Shown: positions 1 to 12,007, numbered from the stretch's first letter. The stretch: 64,000 nt of DNA from Mermis nigrescens (GCA_036768485.1 JAVLUZ010000151.1:2985330-3049329), one strand, 5' to 3'. Notes: generated by a model from the letters alone, not told the origin. Numbers and translations are program-made.

Positions 1-100
1 GGATACCTACAAAAACGTTTTACAAAAAATTATAGTAGGTAGGAAAACTTTTTGTTTTACAAAAACTTCTCCCTTCCAAGACCCTTTTGTTTGTACTTAC

Positions 101-426
101 CTCTGCATTATTTCTTCGACGCCAATTGCTTGTGAAAGCTCGTAGGCCAGACGGCAAATTTGGGACGAAAACGTGCAAACGACTAAGTGGCACTGTGACA
201 ATAAATGAACGTCCAGAATGATTCCAATCAGCGATGAATCAGAATAGCGCGAATCTGGGTGAGCCGAGGCTGCCACTGAATCGTTAGCTAGAATTTCAAA
301 GCCCAAACGCCCGTATCTCTCACGTGCCTCATCGACGACCCTTCGTTCGTCACTAGCCACGTACAACCGGCGTTTATTTTTGATTTTCTTTGCCGACTCA
401 GAGCCATATTTTGACTTTTTAGTCTC
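101..426 (-). CDS. FUT8: FUT8 exon 4 (visible), GDP-fucose-binding part of alpha-1,6-fucosyltransferase
   Basis: The minus-strand translation contains RRLYVASDE, then SDSSLIGIILDVHLLS, then VVCTFSSQICRLAYEL. These match the conserved C-terminal GT23 blocks of animal FUT8 (human equivalents VYLATDD, NSLRGVILDIHFLS, VCTFSSQVCRVAYE), which contribute catalytic and donor-binding residues. The enzyme adds core fucose to the innermost GlcNAc of N-glycans in the Golgi. The exon ends at a strong donor (AG followed by GTAAGTAC, intron starting at 100). The acceptor is uncertain: the phase-0 choices are after AAG at 427-429, or later AG sites that would trim 6-17 residues of a lysine-rich linker. The exon ends in phase 2, so the gene continues to the left, outside the window, where the remaining fold and the SH3 domain should lie. 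Confidence 0.9.
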
Positions 427-1438
427 CTTAATAAAATGATTGAGTAGTAGATAAATCGAAAAAAATGTGAAGGCATTCACTAGATCAGGTTTACCATTCA
501 TAATATAGAGTTAGTTATATGTTTGAGATTTCTGACTCCCTCTAAATATAAAAATCTAAATAAAATACTGCATTTTAATTTTTATGGGAAAAATTTTAGG
601 AATTTTTATTATAAAATAAATAATATCTATTAAATGTAAGAAAATTTGCAATACTTTACAAAATAACTTAAAAAACTCGACCCACTAGTGTTTGATGATT
701 TTTTGTTTTAGATCAAGTTGCTTAAAGGTACATAATAAAAATAATTAGATTAACGTCTCAATGACTGCATGTTTTACTGGTTTGCGGAGCGTAAACATAA
801 GTAGAAATCCGTTTGCTTTTTGAATGACTGAATTAGGTTTTGAATCAATCATCCATTCTCAATAATGATGTTTTCAAATTTATTTTCACATTTTTTCCAG
901 AGATCGTTTCACTTTGTTTGCTTAAAAAGTAGTCCATGTATTTAATCTAAAAAATATAACATTTGTGGTGAGTGATACTAGAGCGAACTAAAATAAGCTA
1001 TCAATCGTCTTTCTTGCCATAATTTATAAGCTGTTATTCGTCATCTTTGGTTTCTATGGACCGAGCATCGATTTGATATTTTTTTGTTCGCTTCCCTTTT
1101 GTTAAGTTTATTACGTCAGATTCATGTGTATATCATTTATTGTACTAAATTCAGTTGGTTGCTTGTCATGAAAGAGCATCAGGCCACCTTTTAGGCTATT
1201 GCAGTCAAATCCTCATGGTGTGTTTTGAGGCTTGACACCAGGAAAAGAGACTTGAAATTTTTGCAAGGAAGATCAAAAAATTAACAGGAAATAATGTGAA
1301 AATCAAGCCATTTTTATCAAAGTTAGTAAATAAGCAGAAAATCATACACACATAGTCTTTATTCTGATTTTGTTTAGTACTCAAGCTTAATAGCAATTGC
1401 AAATCTATTCCTTTTTATTGAAAGATGAATATTCTCAC

Positions 1439-1781
1439 TTGCACATCATACCATTCAGTTACGCGCTCCATGTATTCTTCTAAACTATGGAAAGAAGCTT
1501 CAGTGCCTATTTTGTCCGTTCGTCTGACATGTATACCAGCTGTCAGAGTTCCTGGACTAGCGAAGCGTCCAAGACGGAACTGGCGCGCTGCCTGATCCAG
1601 TCGGTCTCTCATTTCGGGCTGAAACTGCCACAGACGGGCTACAAATTGACCCACCCACCAAACAGGTGGATTGCCGTGCAAATCAACAAGTTCGTCGCCC
1701 CACTCGCGGGGGATCACCAATGGCAGATGGGGAGATCGCGGATGCATACCACCAACGATTGGTAGCCGAATCATCTCAGAT
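1439..1781 (-). CDS. FUT8: FUT8 exon 3, contains the HVRRTDK motif
   Basis: The translation reads LPIVGGMHPRSPHLPLVIP, then VHG-like LHGNPPVWWVGQFV, then GIHVRRTDKIGTEASFHSLEEYM. This is the signature region of GT23 fucosyltransferases. The two adjacent arginines of HVRRTDK bind GDP-fucose in human FUT8. The acceptor is the TTTCGATCAG ending at 1782 and the donor is CAA/GTGAGA at 1439/1438. The phases fit: exon 2 ends with two bases of a codon, this exon supplies one, and 114 full codons follow. The loop before the motif (about residues 346-357) is slightly longer than in human FUT8. The exon lies about 1 kb from exon 4 and 6.7 kb from exon 2. Confidence 0.93.
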
Positions 1782-2204
1782 CTGATCGAAATTACAAATA
1801 CAAAGCATACATATGTGCAAATTGTTCTATTGATGAACACGTGAATAAGTTTTTAAAAGATCCACGTGCTAGACGCATACGGATCGTGCCCAAACATCGC
1901 TATTCTTCCAACATTCCAATCACGTGTGAATGAAGAGCTTTTAGACTCCAGAATCTAGAAGTCTCGGTAAATGCTGATAATTAATTTTTAAATTGTTTTT
2001 TGATGCAAATGGATAGAGCTCGGTGCAAATTTATAATAATTTGTTTTGCATTTTGGACTACATTTGACGTTTGATAATTTTTAGACCCCAGTCAACCAGA
2101 ATATCCATGCGTTTGTAAGATTGCAATCGTTTCAAATCGCTACTATTAATAGTTCCAATAGAGTCACCAAGTATACCACGATTGCTACATCAGCGAGTCC
2201 CAAC

Positions 2205-2480
2205 CACACCTGGGCGTGGGGAAGTTTGGGGGGAGAGTATGCACCCCCCCAGAAACCAAAATACCCCCCCCCCCCAGAAATCAAAATACCCCCCCCCAGA
2301 ATTCAATTTTTGAAAATTTTTTTCGTTTTTTTTCGCAATTTTTTGATGCCAATGGATAGTGCTTGATGAGAAACGTCGAAAAATGGTGTTTTTATCGCCA
2401 TACCACTATTTTTAAGGCCATTTTTCGACCTTCAAAAAAAACTTGCACCCCCCAGAATTTTCTTGCTGCCCACCCCAACC
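2205..2480 (+). repeat. Dispersed C-rich short element, family E (copy 1)
   Basis: This about 270 bp block starts with a CACACCTGGGCGTGGGG-type end. It runs through poly-C tracts interrupted by CAGAAATCAAAATA, holds the motif GGATAGTGCTTGATGAGAAA, and ends near CAGAATTTTCTTGCTGCCCA. Similar blocks occur at 14928-15198 and 36360-36628, and a partial one lies near 59.27 kb. The two ends are roughly inverted (TGGGCG... against ...GCCCACC), so it is probably a MITE. No coding content was seen. Confidence 0.6.
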
Positions 2481-2930
2481 TTGTCACTGAAACCAATTAC
2501 GATTTACGACTTTTTACCGCATTGCGTTCAAGGCAAGCATGGAGCATATAATGTAAGAACGGGAGGAGGAGACCGCTCCTTTCCTCCCCGCGAATTGCCT
2601 ACGACCCCCTCAGATTTATCGATTTTCTAAAAAAATTATAATTGTAGTGATATTTTGAGAGTTTCTAGCTAATTTTTTTGTGGCTCAAAAATGTCAAATT
2701 TTTGACGTTTCGTGTCATAGACTCATTTTTGACCACAGTTTTGTGATGAAAATTGATTTATCATAACACACTGCATCAGATTTATGTGAAACGGACTTTA
2801 CTTTATGGTAACTGTGCCTGGTGCACACCTACCCTTTGTGTGTGAATATTGATTTTGCGTGAATCGAAGTTTTTCGACTACGGGAGTACGTCAGGCTTCT
2901 CAAGATGAAAGAACAGAAAGTTGCAATATG

Positions 2931-2993
2931 TTGGACTCGAACTATGGACCTCTGGATTTGAAATCCGACGTCTTAACCACTCGACGACACCAG
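2931..2993 (-). repeat. tRNA-like sequence, probably SINE-derived or a tRNA pseudogene
   Basis: On the minus strand the block contains CGAGTGGTTAAGACG (A-box-like), a possible anticodon arm with GGATTTCAAATCC, and AGTTCGAGTCC (B-box-like). The acceptor and T stems do not pair well, so a functional tRNA is unlikely. The loop would read TCA. Confidence 0.4.
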
Positions 2994-3071
2994 CCCATTT
3001 CGAGATCGTATGCAGCGATTTGTTATGTTTTTCAGCGGATTAACAAGGAGAATAGAATCATTCTAACTCCT

Positions 3072-3314
3072 GTTACTAATGCGTTAGGCTTAGGCTTAGT
3101 AATGTGCATTCAAATTGCTCCGCTCGTTTCGCTCTTGCTTGTGGATTCACATTGATGCCAGACATGGGCTAAGCCTAAGGCATAAATGGAGCGAAAATTG
3201 CGGAGCGAGCGAAGCGAGCGGAGCAATTTTCGCTCCATTTATCTCAGGCTTAGCCCATGCGCTGGCATCAATTTGAGTGCACATAACTAAGCCTAAGCCT
3301 AAGACATTGGTAAC
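3072..3314. mobile_element. Palindromic MITE with TTAGGC-containing terminal inverted repeats
   Basis: The left end GTTACTAATGCGTTAGGCTT and the inverse of the right end (GTTACCAATGTCTTAGGCTT) agree for about 45 bp, continuing into TTAGTNATGTGCA. Both TIRs carry about two and a half TTAGGC units. The interior holds a perfect inverted pair of 18 bp arms (3184-3201 and 3223-3240). Relatives with the same GGCTTAG ends and the ATGCCAG/CTGGCAT motif are near 44.3, 46.0 and 49.2 kb. No coding capacity was found. Confidence 0.7.
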
Positions 3315-5678
3315 CCCGCTCAGTCACAGTCCCCCGACTCGCTTTTATCAGATTTAAGGTAATTTCACTCGCTTATGTGTTGAAGATTGTGCTTTAAAAG
3401 TGTCATAAATGGAACCAGCGCATGCAAAAACCTATAAAATCTGCGAACATGCGCTACTATTCGAGTTTGCTGCAAGCAAAGTAACCGCACACAAAAGGTA
3501 GGTGTGCACCAGGGACAGTAGTACCAAACTTCATTATCCTAGCATAAAGCTATGACTCTGTTAGCTCTGAATCCATGAAAAATATTTTCCGTTATTGTCC
3601 TAGCTTAGTCACTGAAAATAACACAAAGGAAAATATAGCTAATAAAAGCTAACTGACTATAGACTCTACAGCCCTTCTTAGCTGACTCCAACTAGCTGGG
3701 GAATGGACATCACCTACCTTAGGGAAGCAACTTGTTGCCCCATCCGTTAACAAATGTATAAACGCCATAGTGGCCCCATCAAACGCAGCTCGCTCAGCAC
3801 TTACTCACGCCTTTGTTCACTATCCACCATAGAGGCACAGGATAACCGATCTAGGGGATCGAAAATTGAGTTTTTCAAAAATTGTTATAAGTGCGAAAAT
3901 GAAGTTAAAACGACGTTATTACACAGTTTCTGTTTAATTTGAAGCACTTTTGAAGAAAATTCTAAATTTTTATCCGTTTTTAGTGAAAAGTTTTTAATTT
4001 GTACTACGTGAAATATAGCACAAAAAGCGAACTTTGACTTTATTTCGCCTCATTTTCCGCACCAAAATTTCAATTTTTCCATTCTGTAAGAGGGGTCTAT
4101 CCCCCTTCCCCACGTATATGTATGCTCTCCAATCGCTCGCCTAAGCACATTACTGAATTCTGGTCTACCGTACTTGCTGTTAAGAACTGTCGTCCACTAT
4201 TTTATTTTATTAAATAATTAGGTATATTCATTGCATTTCCCAATTTAAATATGTGTACATAAACTAGTTCAATCAGTAACTACGAGATAATAAGCTTTTT
4301 ACCTTTTGTTTAATTCAGCTCGATTTTTTCGTTTTTTTTAAATTCTAGATAAAATGAACATCATCCAAAAGATTAACAAAGATTGTTTTTTGAAATGTAC
4401 CTATATCGCTTTTTAGTCCAAAAAGAAACTTGAAACAAATTTCGGGGCTGACCCTCAGAATTTATATGCAGTATATATGTTGAGAAAACACTCTTTGGAA
4501 TGACATGTTGTCGCTTATAAAAAACATCATTTATCAATTAAAATGATATTTTTTGACATCATTTTCCCTTTCGTTAAGAAAATCGCTTTCGTTCATCATT
4601 ATCGAAATAGATAATTTATTTTTAGTAAAAAAACAACAAACTTTTTTAAAAGTTCTGTTAAAATAAAAGATAAGACGATCTAAAACATAAATTAAGCATA
4701 AAAGATAAATCGTCTTAGCGCTATTTGAAATGATATTTCATATTCGTTTAATATTTTCTTCTACGGAAAAAGTAGGTCCTACGCTTTTTATCTGAAGTTG
4801 TTTACAATCATAAAGCAAATTCAGGGCGTGCTTAGGGTAATAGCGGCCCTGGGCGAAGCAGATTTTAGCGGCCCTTAAAATTCTCAATGTTGCGCATATC
4901 AAAAAATTGCAATTTTTGAGCCAAAAATTGCTAAAAAGCTCAAAACAGCGTACTTTATTAACTTATGTGAAAAATTGAAATTCTGGGGCCAGCCAGCATT
5001 ATACGGCGGTCAGTACACTAGAATTCTGCGGGGTTTCAATCCCTTATGAAAGTATACATATGACAGTGACCCAATCTGAAAGGTGAAGTTAATACAAATT
5101 TTCAATCGTAAAGGGACACATTTTTCTGAATTTCCAGGAAAAGACGCATTGAAACTAGAGAATGTTAAAATTGTAATTTTTGCTCTATACATTGTACAAA
5201 AATGGTTTTAAAAGTTTTATGCGAGTCTCATTATTCTGTCTACCGCACAAAATAATATGCATCTTAAAAGAAATTGTCAAGTGTGCACTGTAAAATATCA
5301 AGGTTAATTAATTGTGCAAAAAGTAAACATAAAACAGTCTAGAAGGGATTAAACAAATGCTGGATTTGTACCATGGGTCAGCTTCTTTATGACTGTAAAT
5401 TTTTAAAAATTTCTGGAAATTTCATAAGTTTTTCCAGAAAATTCAAGAAATTTCTAGCAAATAAACCTAAATCTAATTTAGGTGCCTACCTATTTCGTAC
5501 ATTAACTCGTGAGTTTTCGTTTATCACTAACAAGGTTATATATAGTTTACACGTATTTCGAAACGTAATTTTATCTGTTTGCCAGATTTTGGCTTGATTA
5601 ATATTGAAAGCCCCAAACATAAAATCTGGGTCAAACTTGATTTCAGAATCAAACTGGCCGATGGGACGATTGTGCCTC

Positions 5679-6030
5679 AACACTCCCACCGTCTCAACAT
5701 TCCCACTGTCTCAACATTCCCACTGTCTCAATACTCCCACTCGAATTCTCAACACTCCCACTGTCTCAACATTCCCACTGTCTCAACATTCCCACTGTCT
5801 CAACACTCCCACTCGAATTCTCAACACTCTCACTCTCCACCCACTGTCTCAACATTCTCACTGTCTCAACATTCCCACTGTCTCAACACTCCCACTGAAT
5901 CCTCATCACTCCCACTGTCTCAACATTCCCACCGTCTCAACATTCCCATCCCACTGCCTCAACACTCCCACTCGAATTCTCAACACTCCCACTGTCTCAA
6001 CATTCCCAATGTCGCAATGCTAAACGGGAC
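5679..6030 (+). repeat. Left-arm minisatellite of FB1 (17-bp unit)
   Basis: About twenty tandem copies of a CTCAACAYTCCCACTGT-type unit, some truncated at an EcoRI-like CGAATT junction. The array is open in several frames only because 17 is not divisible by three. Confidence 0.9.
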
Positions 6031-6694
6031 CATATATGAGCATGAAGCGTCTGGGTGGGTCTAGAGACATCCTCTCGCCCCACCCCCAAAATTTTGCACG
6101 CGAAATTATCGGGGTCCAGTCTGAACAGCTGATTGAAAATGTACGCGGTTATTTGAATCACTTAATATATCTTCTTGGTTAATAGTTAATGGATATAGCG
6201 TTGTTATCATCACGCATGTTGATAAAGTTAAACCGTTAATGGAAATAGCGTTATCATCACGCATGTTGATAAAAATGAAACGCATTTCGCGATACCTGCA
6301 TCTTAATGTATTTTTTGGTGACATTAAATCTTGCTAACTTATTACCATAGCTTCGCCATTCAAATTTGCGAAACAGTGGCATGTGGCATTTGTGGCAGGA
6401 AAATCCTAAATCCGTTGAAGTAATATATGTGCAAGGTCGTAGATCTTATCACCATAAGTGATATATAAAATCCTAAATCTGAATTGGAATATGTGCAGGG
6501 TTGTAAATCTTATCGCCCTTAAGTGAAATTTACCATTCATGCATGGGCAGCGTAAAAATTATGGGGCTCCACATGGGATCAAGTCCCAAAAAGTATCAAT
6601 GATAACAATTATAGGAAGTTCGCCAGATTCTTGGGCGAGAGGGGGTCTCTAGACCCCACCCACAGGCTTCATGCTCATATGGTCCCGTTTAGCA

Positions 6695-6985
6695 TTGCGA
6701 CAGTGGGAATGTTGAGACAGTGGGAGTGTTGAGAATTAGTGGGAGTGTTGAGACAGTGGGAATGTTGAGACAATGGGAATGTTGAGACAGTGGGAGTGTT
6801 GAGAATTCGAGTGGGAGTGTTGAGACAGTGGGAATGCTGCGACAGTGGGAGTGTTGAGACAGTGGGAATGTTGAGACAGTGGGAATATTGAGACAGTGGG
6901 AGTGTTGAGAATTCGAGTGTGAGTGTTGAGACAGTGGGAATGTTGAGACAGTGGGAATGTTGAGACAGTGGGAGTGTTGAGACGG
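6695..6985 (-). repeat. Right-arm minisatellite of FB1 (inverted 17-bp unit)
   Basis: Tandem ACAGTGGGAATGTTGAG units form the inverse complement of the left array and end at the right target-site copy. Variant units carrying GAATTCGAG appear in both arms, so the arms share unit variants. Confidence 0.9.
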
Positions 6986-8508
6986 TACCGATGGGACGCT
7001 TCGCTGCTCCATTTGCTAGAGCAGTTTGCAAAAAAGACGGATATACAGATGACCAATATGCCAAAAATTGTCTAGAAATTCATACGTCTTATTTGTTATT
7101 GTCTTATAATGTTATCTTATTTTCTTTATTTACCACTTTCAAATTTGACTGCTTTCACTCACTCACTCTTTAATATCCATTGTTTGGCATATCTCAGTCT
7201 TACAACGAATGTCAAAATATTGATAAGGATAGCTATCAGAAACTATCAATTTCTCTGATGTTGCCTTCTCTCTACAAATTAAATTATTTGTGAATCACCA
7301 TGTTCACCAATATATTACAATGTCAGCTAAGCTGATTTCTTCATTCACTTTACAACGACTGATTTTATTTTGCTTACTCATTAATGTTTTTTGCTACCTT
7401 TCTCTGCTCGTGTGACAATAAGAGGGCATTGTAAACTTCGTAGAAAATTAAATAAAAGCTCGAACGATTTGCAAACAAAGGTAAAAGTTCCGTATAAAAT
7501 TAGCCGCTGGGAGCAGAGATATTTGAAATCGTATTTAGCATTTTCAAAAGCCATGCGCTTGCTGCTTCAGTTTGTTTACATTAAATCGTACGCAAGCTGG
7601 TTTACATCATTCAAAAGAGCATTTACATTTGATATCCTGCCTTGCTGTTAGCTATAATGCTTTTCGGAACCTTCCGTAACCTTCTTTTTGGAATCTTCCC
7701 TACGTGTTTTACGGCGCTAGATCGTGCACTTCAAGTAGTCAATTAGGAATCAGAGTCCCAATAGACCCCAGGGGCCGAACTTGGTGGGTAACACCCAAAT
7801 TGTGCTTCTGCAAAAAGACAAAAATCTAAAATTTTACGTTATGGATAGGGTATGTTTGGGCTCCTGCATCTCAAAAATCAATCAGTGAATTTTTTTCAAA
7901 TTCTACAGTAAAGTCAGTCGTAACGTTATAAACGATTAATCGAAATTTAAATGAAATTTATCTGCTGTGATCTGAGATATTTAGAAAAATTCTCTTTGAA
8001 AGACGTTTTCTAATGGTTTCTCGTCAGTTTACACTGTGGTGTAAAGTGCTTTGTAGCAGTCGAAAGTGCATCAAAAGTTGATCGAGCGTGGCGTAAAAAA
8101 TTTGCCTCACGGCAATTACCCAAGCTGCTAGAGCCACCTAAATTTTTTATAGTAATCCGTCGTTTTCGGGTTTCAAGAGTCCGCCGATCGAGCCATTTTG
8201 ATAAAAAATCGGAATCAGTTGACCAAAGTAACCATTGTCAGAAAACTTTTGACTTACTCCACCAATTTTTGGAAAAAAGTGGCATTTTTGGCCATTTTTA
8301 CGTGCTTTTTGACCGTTTTTGGTCAAAATTTGGAGGCCATTCACCCCTCCAACACACCCCATAAAATGGCCGGGAACTTCAATCAAAATTTCTAGCCTTT
8401 ACATGTTTGAGGCCATCCTACCCACCGAAGCGCAAAAAATGCACCTGTATACTCTATTCGCCTTTTCCTATTTTTTTGTACTGCTAAACGTGCTACATGC
8501 AAGTTCAC

Positions 8509-9014
8509 TCGTTTGATCCGGGCCAAGTAACGGCCTCGTTTGGCTTAGACACGCTTTCGAAGTTGCACGTCGAGGAAAGAGGCTTGAAAATGCTCTGCCA
8601 ACCCTGTTTCGAATAATTCCATCGGCGAGAGTCCAACACGAGCGTCCTGTTCAGACCGTAAGCGACGATGAGGCAATAAACGACGTGATGCATCAAACAA
8701 CCAAAGCCGCATCTGGCGCTAAGATCGCAAAGCACTTTCGGTGCCGAATTGCAGTCGGCCGGATTTTGCAGATCGTCCAATCGGCGTTGAATGACGCGCC
8801 CCAATTCGCCGAGACGAGCCCGGCGGCGGGCGCTGGCCGCTGCGTCCGCCGCCAGCTGCAAACTGTCGGCGTAGAGCGACGAAAATTGTTCCGACAGACG
8901 ATCGAGCGTCGCGTTGACGTCCGGGTCGGCGATTTTTCGCGCCAAGGTTTTCAAACTAGCCTTGACGCTATACCAATACTCGCGAATATTCGTGTCCAAC
9001 GAACGGCGAACTTC
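8509..9014 (-). CDS. FUT8: FUT8 exon 2, stem and N-terminal part of the catalytic domain
   Basis: The frame reads EVRRSLDTNIREYWYSVKASL, then VIQRRLDDLQNPADCNSAPKVLC, then CGFGCLMHHVVYCLIVAYGLNRTLVLDS and W..IFKPLSSTC. This matches the FUT8 helical stem plus the cysteine-containing start of the GT23 domain (human LQNPKDC, GCGYGCQLHHVVYCF, FRPVSETC). The acceptor is CCACTTTCAG ending at 9015. The donor is GA/GTGAAC at 8509/8508, giving phase 2, which exon 3 completes. The alanine- and arginine-rich helical segment has high GC compared with the flanking introns, as expected of a true exon. Confidence 0.92.
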
Positions 9015-9761
9015 CTGAAAGTGGCAAGTCTCACATTTATCGTCTTCTGTTTAAAAATCCTTTTGACTTTTTTCCATTGGTGATTCGAAAGTATAAACAA
9101 TTCAGCTCGGCTAAGAGCAGTTTCATAGTAACCCGTCAATCTCGCATCAACTGTATAACTATTTGTAACGAAACATGTAACATTTTAAACTCCGTTGCCG
9201 CTCGGACTATAAGTGGTCTAGCGGTATTATCACTTGCTTTACAGCGAGAAATACGAAGTTCCACTTTGCGTGTTGTACAGGTGTTTTTTAAGTGCGAGAC
9301 AGCCGGTTACGCTCTCACGGTTAAGAGCCAAATAACGTGCGACGATAGCCAACCGTATAAAGGCCTTACGCCGATTGGATGAATTTTTACTGCTTTCGAA
9401 TCACTTTACAGTAAAAAAGCGTCAAGAATTTTGAATCTGACTAAATACATCCTATTTATTTGCCATGCAGTCTTAGGAAACTGTCAGCTTTTGATTTTGT
9501 TAACAACGCCCAAAAAATGTATGGCACATGCTTAAATTCTTGCTCCTGGGCAGAGAAAATTAGAAAAGACGATAAGGGGGCCAAAAACCATATATCGCCT
9601 TTGCAATTTTCTAGGCCCAGGGGCAATATTAAAGCACATGTCATGCATTTTTGGGAAGCTATTAATGTGCTCTACATTTCTAAATCTAAAGAAGAGAGTT
9701 TCCTTTTATTACTAACTATATAAATGCGAGAAAGACGACCATTCCTTCGTGCCAGCCTTAC

Positions 9762-10082
9762 CTCCATCTTTCCGAACTCCTTAGTGATTGCATTCTCTAC
9801 TTGTTGAACATTGTTTATCACTCGAGATGCATTGACCGGTGCTCCGCTTCGTTCTTTGTCGTCGAGTAAAGGAAAGCATTCGTTTTTTGAGCGTTCCAGT
9901 TCGGATAAAGCAGCTCTTAATTTATCATCGTCGTTTGAGTAATTTTTGTTAAACGATGAGCGATTCGTCGATTCTCTTTCGTTTGGTAAAGGCCCGTAAC
10001 TCATGATTATGTTAATGACATAAAGAAAAAGGGAAAACCAAGCGCACAGAATTAACAGCTTAGGCTTCGAAATTCGGAACAT
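9762..10082 (-). CDS. FUT8: FUT8 exon 1, start codon and transmembrane anchor
   Basis: The reading frame starts at the ATG at 10082 (MFRISKPKLLILCAWFSLFLY). A short basic cytosolic tail is followed by one hydrophobic span at about residues 9-30, the type II Golgi anchor of FUT8. A stem with LRAALSELERSKNE follows (compare human LSKILAKLERLKQQNE). The exon ends KME at a GTAAGG donor (intron starts 9761) in phase 0 and joins exon 2 as KME-EVRRSLDTNI. The frame is open a little further upstream, but only to non-ATG codons. The visible exons together encode about 498 residues against 575 in human FUT8, so one or two C-terminal exons are missing to the left. Confidence 0.85.
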
Positions 10083-10239
10083 CTCCGATAAAAATGCGGT
10101 CAAGCTGTTAAATGTAATAAGCTCGACACTATATTTGTATATTAAATAACACTAATATAAGCAGAAAATTATTCAATAACACGTTACATTAGTAGTAGAA
10201 TATGTATATTAATTAGAGAAATTAGGAATGGATAATATA

Positions 10240-10400
10240 TGCCAAAAGGGGGAGGGGTAGGAGTCTTTTGACCTGAGAATCTGACAGACCCCCAGAATTG
10301 AATTTTTGGCAAGTTTTCTGGGATTTTTGCCGTTTGTACACCACCCAGACCCCCAGAATATTCGTGCTGCCCATGTATGTCTGGCATTCATTGATTCGTC
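10240..10400. repeat. C-rich short repeat with GCTGCCCATGTATG end
   Basis: The stretch just upstream of FUT8 has two ACAGACCCCCAGAATT-like motifs and ends in TGCTGCCCATGTATG. The same kind of terminus (CATACATGG-CAGCA) recurs near 20.62 and 58.01 kb, which suggests a dispersed short element. The boundaries are approximate. Confidence 0.4.
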
Positions 10401-12007
10401 TTAAGCCATCGAACAAATGAAAAAGCTAATATGGTATGAATACAGTTTTCACTTGCAATTTTTCTCATCAGGCTCTCCCCTTTTAGCGTTTCATGATTTC
10501 TTATCTTAAGAAACGATCGTGCTGAAACAGGGTTTTTCCTCACTTTAGCGATCACATCGGCTCAACTTAGCGCTTGAGAAAATGAATAGGCTTTCTAAAA
10601 ACATGCCTAAGGGATCAAAGTCAACACATGACACGTCAGATATGTAAGTAATAGAGTAGAAGAAATATAATTCCGCCCGTAGGATCAGAGCTTTTTGAGC
10701 CGAAATATGACTTTAAAACTAAATGCTAAAATAGCGAAAAAATTGTACAAATCCTCAGTTCCTGATCATTTTAGAGCATTTTGGCAGAAAAATTTTCATT
10801 TTCATCTATTTTTAGCCTTGATTTTGCCTCATTTTAACCAGAAAATCTCTTAATTTTTCATTCTAGGGAAGCCCAGACTCCACCCTACCATGTCTAGTAG
10901 ATACCTACTATTGCCTGCTTCTGAGCCATATTACATAAGTTTGTGACATTTATGGGTTTTTACCAGCCAGTTAGGTAACGTATCCTACCGGCTTTCCGTA
11001 CAAATTCTCAAGATTCATGCCCAAACTTGCATATGTAAGAATACTTCACGCGCAAAGGCGGACCTAGGGGAGAGGCAGGATGGCCGCTCCTTCCTTTGAC
11101 TCAAATTATTTTGCGAGATACAGAATGGATGTTAATCGTAATTTTTTAAAATTTCGCGCCGGATGATACCTATATTAACGGCTTTTGATTGCCTAGAAGC
11201 CATATTTTCGCAATAAAAATAGGTTTCTGTAGCAAAAAAACATTTTCACGACTCCTAAAACAATTTCTGGAGCATTAAAGCCGCTACCTGTTTCAGCATA
11301 GTTTTCTCTCATTTTTGAGCATAGTTTTTAAAAACTTTCGACGCTCCGAATTAATTGCTCCATTAGATACAAATAAAGGATCTAGCAGTAATTCAAGCCT
11401 CTGATCGTTCTTTCTACCTAAATTTCCAAAAAATATTGCGCTCCGCATTGAAGTATTGCTAAAATCGGGGACATTTATTAATTTTTTCGCAGAACATTGT
11501 CGCAAATTAAGGAATTTAAAAAAGTGTTTCAACAAAGTGACTGCAAATAAAAGTAAAAAATGTAAAAGGATCGAAAAAACGCAATGTCGCACGTAAAGGT
11601 CGAATGTTAGGGCCTATTTTTGATTATTTTAGAAAAAAAAACGGCATCCGGAAGATACACCCCCGACATTTCGCCCCCGATATTTCGCCCCCGACATTTT
11701 GCCCCCAGATACGTTTCGCCCCCGGAACATTCGCCCCCAGCTATTTCGCCCCTCGGATGTTTCGCTCCCAAACATTTCGCCCTCAGATGTTTGCCCCCAA
11801 TAAATATCTCGTTATACTGTACCAATCAACTTGTCTCTGCAATTTTGCTTTGCCCTAATTTTTTTTATTGGCCATTACATTCTCAGGAATTCGCTTGACT
11901 TTCGTAAGCGTATTTTTTGATGTATACCTAATTTTGGTCGAATAAATTGAAGAGGACGCCAGGTCCTTTTATTTCCGGTCCTATTTTGGAACGTCTAGCA
12001 ACTAACG

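Larger units (their letters stand above)
5658..6998. mobile_element. Foldback element FB1, 17-bp minisatellite TIRs, 11-bp target duplication
   Basis: The body (5669-6987, 1319 bp) is flanked by a perfect 11 bp direct repeat CCGATGGGACG (5658-5668 and 6988-6998). The left arm is an array of the 17 bp unit CTCAACATTCCCACTGT, with occasional CTCGAATT units. The right arm is the same array inverted. Inside both arrays the inverted homology continues through GCAATGCTAAACGGGACCAT and GGTCTAGAGAC (to about 6085 and from about 6637). The central 550 bp holds two small duplications (about 6185-6275 and 6390-6525) and no recognisable transposase. The long serine/histidine-rich open frames in the arrays are by-products of a repeat whose length is not a multiple of three. 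Confidence 0.85.
1782..8508 (-). other. FUT8: FUT8 intron 2, 6.7 kb, filled with repeats
   Basis: The GTGAAC donor at 8508-8503 and the CAG acceptor at 1782-1784 bound this intron. It hosts a GC-rich short repeat (2205-2480), a tRNA-like sequence (2931-2993), a palindromic MITE (3072-3314), an unclassified AT-rich stretch (3.4-5.6 kb) and a complete foldback element (5669-6987). Short open frames in it have no recognisable coding signature. None of the insertions touches the neighbouring exon boundaries. Confidence 0.8.

Noticed and set aside
2931..2993. Functional tRNA (possibly TCA anticodon)
   Set aside because: The acceptor and T stems do not pair. Kept only as a tRNA-like repeat.
5679..6030. 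CRISPR array
   Set aside because: The repeats are directly tandem with no unique spacers, and the genome is eukaryotic.
5579..6064. 161-residue Ser/His/Pro-rich open frame and its shifted twins, plus mirror frames at 6675-7064
   Set aside because: They are by-products of the 17-bp array: all three frames stay open because 17 is not divisible by three. The arrays are arms of FB1.
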